Shown piece by piece: positions 59,386-64,000 of a DNA stretch of 64,000 nucleotides. Where the stretch lies: NCBI RefSeq assembly GCF_003573695.1, contig NC_039359.1:158588210-158652209 (forward strand), in the 5' to 3' direction. The notes under the pieces are model-generated. The model saw nothing but the letters and a program-made list of their open reading frames with translations. It was not told the origin of the DNA and ran no database searches. Within the stretch, counting starts at the first letter, position 1. Each line of letters opens with the position of its first letter. The position numbers and the translations under genes are program-made. Source of the stretch: Papaver somniferum. Its lineage: Eukaryota; Streptophyta; Magnoliopsida; Ranunculales; Papaveraceae.

Positions 59386-59742
59386 TTGTTGACATTACCG
59401 TGTCCACCAAAAATTCAGCTTTTCTTGTGGAAAGCAATCAATGAGGGTCTACCAACCTTCTCTCTCCTATATCACATCCATCTGACTAATTCCAACATTT
59501 GCCCCAGATGCAATGCTAATCAGGAATCATCGACTCACCTTCTAATCCACTGCCCAACGACGACTGCAGCTTGGAACACCTTATTCACTCAGCTATCAAC
59601 CTTACCAAACTCCAACTACAACCCCACATGTTCTTTAACGCCGCCAAAAAACCATTTCACAAATTCTATAACAGTCAGCACCAATATCTGTCATCTCTTC
59701 TGTTTGCTTTCTATTCTATACCTTATGGCTGGCCAGGAATGA
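59386..59742 (+). pseudogene. LINE ORF2 zinc-binding (zf-RVT-like) region
   Basis: The frame reads PCPPKIQLFLWKAINEGLPT, then CPRCNANQESSTHLLIHCP and a Trp six residues later. This is the pattern of the zinc-binding domain found after plant LINE RTs: a WKA motif, a CxxC pair, then HxxxxC. Upstream sequence in another frame (IADIIDPISHNW and FKIWKN) is also LINE-like. The start is arbitrary and the frame breaks before RNase H. Confidence 0.7.
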
Positions 59743-59818
59743 ACTAATATACCGCCAAAAGCAGACAACATCAGAAGAAATACTTGCTTGGGAGAAAAAA
59801 CAACAACAAGAATATTCC

Positions 59819-60300
59819 GTGGCAATAAAATCCTTATCTCCAGTATTACCAGGAGATTCACCGGTTCTTAACCACTCAAGAAATGCCAAAAGGATTTCGA
59901 CAACTTCGATAGGATGGTCCACGCCAAACTTGGATTGGATTAAGATTAACACGGATGGGGCAGTCAGGGGGCATCTAGGATTTGCAAGTGCCGGTTTCAT
60001 TTGAAGAGACTCCGAACCGCGAACAATTACAACTTTAGTCCAACCTCTTGGAATTACAACTGCCTTAACTGCAGAAACTTGGGCTCTGCTATTGGCATCA
60101 AGAACAGCAACAGAATGGCATTGACCAAAAGTTCTCTTCGAGACAGACTCAGAAAACCTTATGATCTTCTTCACATCCTCTATTGATCCTCCTTGGCATA
60201 TCTCACGGATGATTGAAGAAATAAAGAATAGAATACGACAGATTCCGCAAGCCGTTATCCAACACAACTACAGAGAAGGAAATTAAACAGCGGATGGCTT
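59819..60300 (+). pseudogene. LINE-encoded RNase H domain, broken
   Basis: The frame at 59819-60004 contains WIKINTDGAVRGHLGFASAG, the first catalytic motif (Asp in NTDGA) of plant RVT_3-type RNase H. A stop follows, after which the homology goes on with AETWALL (the glutamate motif), FETDSENL (second Asp) and a final TADGLANHAA (last Asp), with at least two further stops. This domain type also occurs as stand-alone plant genes, but the preceding zf-RVT-like region and the A-rich tail favour a LINE. Confidence 0.7.
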
Positions 60301-60446
60301 GGCCAATCATGCGGCTGACGGAAGTCAAATAGAAAATCTTTCAACCAAAATTTGGGACCACGCGATCCCGATTTGTATTAGTCAAGTTATTTTCCATGAT
60401 TTTGTGGACATAATCTTCTATCAATAAAATACATGCTTCAAAAAAG

Positions 60447-61062
60447 AAAAAATTAAACTCTTGGTTGGTTGGGTCTAGTGTCGTTAGGTGAGTTTTCTGG
60501 CCCATTTCTCTTTTGCCCTTCATGAGTGGCAGGAGGGGCCCGGCCAATTTCAAGATTGCTAATTGGAGTACCAAATTACTTGGGTACCAAAAGTCAAATG
60601 AGACAAAACATCTTTAACCTCTAGAATGGTACACCTCTAAGCAAATTACTAACTCCCGTTAGCAGCCATATGAATCGATGGAACCAAAAACACAAAAAAA
60701 AAAAAAAAAATTGTGAAAAAAATGAGAACTTCAACATCCAATAAAACAAACAAACACAAAATCCTGCAGATTCGGTCTTTGCAATATATGATGATCGAAC
60801 TTGGTGTTGTCAAGATCAGGATATAATATGACTTGATTGCTAACGAATCTTTGTTGATCAAAATTACTATAAAAATAGAATATGCCTTGTTCCTAATCAA
60901 ACACCAGAAGAAGAAAAAGAAAAAGAAAAAGAAAAACAACTCCATTAATCTACTTTTCTTTTCATTTCCCCCAAAATTTATTGGGTTTTAAACAATATTA
61001 CAACAAAGACGACACCACCAAAAACAATCAAAAATTACACCGACCATAATCATCGAAGACAT
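60447..61062. other. Intergenic sequence between LINE and glutaredoxin
   Basis: No gene is visible. It includes an A-run near 60693-60709. A candidate poly(A) signal for the glutaredoxin lies at 60977-60982 (minus strand AATAAA), about 80 bases past its stop codon. Confidence 0.5.
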
Positions 61063-61536
61063 TCAGACAGCAGCACCAACTTCTCTAAGTTTAACAACAA
61101 GTTCACCACTTAAATGCAATGCCATCAAACTTTCTAACCCACCAACTCTTCCTCCTCCTACATACACCACTGGCCCAACACCACCACCACCTCCTCCACT
61201 CTCACCACCACTATTTTGTGTCGCCGGTAATGAGCTCTTCATCTCATTTTCCTCTATTTCTATCACAGTCGGATTAGCACCTAATGTATATAACAATCTT
61301 TTCATTACATGACACATACAACATGATCTTTTACTAAAAATGATCACTTGATTCTCTCTAATTAACCTTTCAATCCTCTTCTCCGTCGATTCTTCTACGT
61401 CTATCGTTAACGCCGTCTGATTGTTACTATTCGAACTACCATTTAACTCTATCCCTAACCCAAAACTTCCATTCTCTCTTCTCATATCTCTCAGACTCTC
61501 TCTCTCAAAAGCTTTGAAGAGAGACCAAGATTTCAA
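61063..61536 (-). CDS. CC-type glutaredoxin (ROXY-like), 157 aa
   Basis: This is an intact, intronless frame. The glutaredoxin fold is recognisable: helix and strand ERLIRENQVIIFSKRS, the active site CCMC at residues 72-75 followed by HVMKRLL, the strand GANPTVIEIEE, a proline before strand three (PVVYVGG, residues 122-128), and the GG...HLSGELVVKL end. A CCMC active site is diagnostic of the land-plant CC class, whose members work in nucleus and cytosol with TGA-type bZIP factors in development and stress responses. Unusual points are a Gly/Ser-rich loop (about residues 108-121) before the cis-Pro strand, and a C-terminus ending VGAAV instead of the common GALWL-type ending. The 60-residue N-terminal extension is Ser/Asn-rich without a clear signal peptide. 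Start chosen: first ATG; Met18 is an alternative. It is the only clear host gene in the window. Confidence 0.9.
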   Translation of the reverse strand: MKSWSLFKAFERESLRDMRRENGSFGLGIELNGSSNSNNQTALTIDVEESTEKRIERLIRENQVIIFSKRSCCMCHVMKRLLYTLGANPTVIEIEENEMKSSLPATQNSGGESGGGGGGVGPVVYVGGGRVGGLESLMALHLSGELVVKLREVGAAV

Positions 61537-61935
61537 GCTTTGTTTATGTTGGTGATTTTTTATAAGGGTACCAATAAACTGATTAAGTACAGCTCGAGTT
61601 ATTTTATTACATTGCCGTCGAACCCGATGTTGGATCTACACTGTTAAGTTTTTAAGTCAACGGCTGTTATTTGATTTATAGAGTCGTACATGTTTGATCT
61701 AATGATGATGTCAGCGTGTAAAGTGGGGGGGGTACGATGACGTAATCCAATGGGTCATCGTGCAGAATTATTGCAAATGCTGACATGGTAAAAGTAAGTG
61801 GCCAACTGGGGTCCTTGAGAAAAGTGCACGTCAGACAAAGAATCACACGTCATCCTGGCGTAATCGGTTTCCACGTGGAAGTACTTCTGACTTATACTTT
61901 GACCTTTTGGATGTTAGTGGTACACGTGTACGGTT
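61537..61935 (-). promoter_or_regulatory. Upstream region of the glutaredoxin with TGACG and G-box motifs
   Basis: TGACG cores lie at 61738-61742 (plus), 61829-61833 and 61848-61852 (minus orientation, CGTCA on plus). Two CACGTG G-boxes lie at 61872-61877 and 61923-61928, each inside a longer palindrome. TGACG is the binding core of TGA factors, the known partners of CC-type glutaredoxins. The motif content is seen; regulation is inferred. Confidence 0.45.
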
Positions 61936-62339
61936 TATGTTTGGTTGTAATGTAGATGGTGGGTTGAAACAGATTACAGCGTGGATTTTGTCGTGTTATT
62001 TTTTCACCTCCTGCACTTGTGGAAGTGGTGGATACCCACCAACCATTATGTGTGAGTTTTGGATGCTTGTTGTCCGTTTATGGTGCCTCCTCATTAGATC
62101 ATGTCTGCCATGCACTGAGCCACCCAAAGATCTTCTCGACAAATCAAATCAATAATTCATGCCATGTTTTCTATTTAATTTTTAGGTATTCACTATTCCA
62201 AAAGGTACGAAAGTTAGCTAAGGACGTAAGGTTCGTGCTTGCCATTAGGTTTTACGTGACCCCGCAAGTGCTTCATGTCCAGGGATATTCTTGTTGCAAC
62301 GAACATTAATTGTAGGGAAAATGTTTCGGAAAATTAGTC
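61936..62339. other. Intergenic sequence, no gene recognised
   Basis: Two overlapping short frames (61907-62155 and 62019-62309) encode no recognisable domain. I see nothing else of note. Confidence 0.4.
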
Positions 62340-62422
62340 ATTTGTCCAAATATATTTAAAATATGGTTCAAATGGACGAGTAAAAATTTGTATCGGTGAA
62401 ATGGACACCGAAAACAATAGCA

Positions 62423-62551
62423 AGGATGAAACTGGATTCATCCTGACTTAAACTTAAAGAATAACAAAGATGAAACTGGATGCATCCTGATGTAAATTAA
62501 AAATAAAAAAAGTATTTGAAAATGTGTAAGATGAAACTGTTTACATCCTGA
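62423..62551. repeat. Three short hairpin-forming repeats
   Basis: The core gatgaaactggat...catcctga occurs at 62425, 62469 and 62530. The first copy has perfect arms AGGATGAA/TTCATCCT around a short loop; the others are slightly degenerate. A 'ttgtccat/aaatggac'-like sequence flanks the cluster on both sides (62385-62408 and 62567-62576). It may be a small non-autonomous repeat. Confidence 0.55.
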
Positions 62552-62599
62552 CTATTTTAAAAAATTTGTCCATTTAAACACTATCAAAGTCTAAATGTC

Positions 62600-63350
62600 C
62601 TTTTCACCCAAAGATTATTGATTTTAATCTTTTTAACCAATTTTGTGAAAACGTTTTGAGTTTGACCCATGGAATCTTCTCTTATGTTCCTCGGCCGGAC
62701 AGAGCATGAAGAAGAAAAAACATACTCCCACAAGGCCACAACTAATTACGCCACTTGATTTGCGCATTCCAGTGGAAATGTTTTGGAACATGGGATGAGA
62801 CATAAAGTTACGAATCTAGACATAAAGTTTGTTTTAGCCGACCTATGATTACTTAATTAGAATTAACTGGTACTATTAACCCCCGCCATTAGATGATGAA
62901 CTTTTTAAGTAAACCATTTTTGGATGTCTAAATGAAATTTAATAATCTTAACCAACTTCCTAGTGGGTAATGTCAAGAATCATAAAATCATTTACTAATA
63001 CATGTGACAAAAATCAGTAACTTTTTCTAAATGAAATCGCAATAAACATCAGATTTAAGATATCCGGTTGGTTGTGTGCGGGTGGGCTCATGCTGCATAG
63101 TGTCACATGCCCATTTAATCGCCTAAAATTTTCATGGAACATGACCGGCAATGATTGTGGTTCAGTGAATCATCTTCACTCACAATCACTCAGCCTTGCA
63201 TACTTGCATCAAAGTACGCATCTGCCTTCACTCATAAGACATTGCACAACGAAAGTCTTTTCTTCTTTCTCTTCAACTCTTCATGCCCCCATAAGCATAA
63301 GAGGTTCTGCCATGCATCAAACCAATTGATCAACTCACACAAATCAACAA
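62600..63350. other. Intergenic sequence, no gene recognised
   Basis: The short reading frames at 63072-63329 and 63155-63355 show no familiar domain. No repeat or RNA gene was seen. Confidence 0.35.
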
Positions 63351-64000
63351 CATAATGAACACAAAGATTACTGCAACAAACCCATTTTATTGCAGTAAAG
63401 GAAGATTACAAAACTCGTCCAACTCATGGACCAAAACAGGCCATTCACCCTCTTGGTGAATGCCTAAAACTCTCTCTACATTAGTGGTTCTTCTCCCAAA
63501 CGAACAACAATTGAACTTATTGATCCCTAATCTATTTATACGAGCTAATGATCAGGCCAAAACTCTGTGCAACCGCTTGCACCTGCATGGAACAGCCATG
63601 TGTCCCAAAAGTGGTTTCCATAACCGCCAACTAACTGCCACCTTTTGTGTTGTCACGCCAACTGGTGTCACACCTGTTCTTGGTGGTTATGATCCTTCCA
63701 CATGGTTACAAACTCACTTTATAACCGTTTTATTTTGTCTCACTTAATTGGCATGCTTGCAAAGCCCGTAACCAACTTGTAACCGTCACTTGAGCCGTAT
63801 TGCACAACTGTTGTGCTTTACTGAATTCTTCCTCGCTCCAACGCCTAGCCATCTTGGCCATGCATGCTTATCACTCTAAGATAATGCACGGAAAATCCTT
63901 ATGCTTCAAACATCGAGGCCAACTCGTTAAGCTCACTCTAGTTACTCATGCGTCATATATGCTTCACTTCGCCAATTAGCTTGACAACAGCAATGCAACT
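63351..64000 (-). repeat. Possible LTR or other repeat entering from the right
   Basis: On the minus strand a TATAAATAGA box (63531-63540) is followed about 150 bases later by an AATAAA motif within a short inverted repeat (actgcaacaaa...tttattgcagt, about 63371-63397). This promoter-to-poly(A) arrangement is typical of LTRs. The other end is outside the window and no element ends or primer site are visible, so the call is tentative. Confidence 0.25.

Larger units (their letters stand above)
58802..60446 (+). mobile_element. LINE (L1-type non-LTR retrotransposon), 3' end only
   Basis: The remnant begins exactly where LTR D ends and finishes in an A-rich tail (near 60440) after a tcaataaaat motif. 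Decayed frames show the C-terminal part of ORF2: a WRQLASLVPTMQQLIFHCIG-like stretch, a zinc-binding RT-associated domain and an RNase H domain. The endonuclease and RT are absent. The simplest reading is that the Sirevirus inserted into this LINE or deleted its 5' part. Confidence 0.75.

Noticed and set aside
59716..60267. A 183-codon minus-strand frame.
   Set aside because: It is antisense to the LINE RNase H motifs, which are clearly recognisable on the plus strand.
61556..61567. TATAAAA on the minus strand as the glutaredoxin TATA box.
   Set aside because: It is only about 20 bases before the first ATG, too close for a normal start unless translation begins at Met18; undecided, so not annotated.

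Overview
This is nuclear DNA of a flowering plant, probably a eudicot. It is a retrotransposon-dense block about 60 kb long, followed by a few kilobases of gene-bearing sequence at the right edge. The only host gene I recognise is an intronless CC-type glutaredoxin on the minus strand at 61063-61536. I see no rRNA, tRNA, CRISPR array or bacterial-type operon. The organism cannot be named from the sequence alone.

Layout. (1) 1-245 is a fragment of a minus-strand Athila-family LTR, here called LTR X. (2) 246-11476 is a Ty3/gypsy Athila element, Athila-1, with a tRNA-Asp-type primer site, a broken gag-pol and a truncated 3' LTR. (3) 11472-26368 is a head-to-tail triplication of a 4966-bp unit. 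Each unit holds a filler junction, the rest of LTR X, the 3' part of a Ty1/copia Sirevirus-type LTR with TATA box and primer site, and the start of its gag. (4) 26369-29285 is the rest of that Sirevirus interior, with no recognisable pol. (5) 29286-34212 is a second Sirevirus LTR (LTR B), split by a complete solo LTR (X2) with target duplications. (6) 34213-35401 is a second Sirevirus gag region. (7) 35402-41415 is an inverted, truncated Sirevirus (protease, integrase, partial RT, LTR C), joined to an LTR-like fragment. (8) 41416-41986 is a plus-strand Sirevirus 3' end leading into LTR D (41987-42361 and 56686-58801). (9) LTR D is split by a second Athila element, Athila-2, at 42362-56680, flanked by a TAAGC duplication. 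The 5' LTR of Athila-2 is itself split by an Athila-1-like solo LTR. (10) 58802-60446 is the 3' end of a LINE. (11) 60447-64000 holds the glutaredoxin gene, its regulatory region, a small hairpin repeat cluster and possibly the edge of one more LTR.

How it fits together. The order of events can be read from the interruptions. Sirevirus copies landed in or next to a LINE. Athila-family LTRs then inserted into Sirevirus LTRs, and Athila-1 inserted into LTR X. A deletion with templated filler removed the end of Athila-1 and part of LTR X, and the resulting chimera was amplified to three nearly identical copies. All retroelement coding regions carry stops, frameshifts or deletions, so any present activity would need proteins supplied from elsewhere. 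I found no new gene system. The most unusual structures are the recent 4966-bp triplication with its patchwork junction, and two Athila-family insertions placed in the same palindromic motif array of Sirevirus LTRs.
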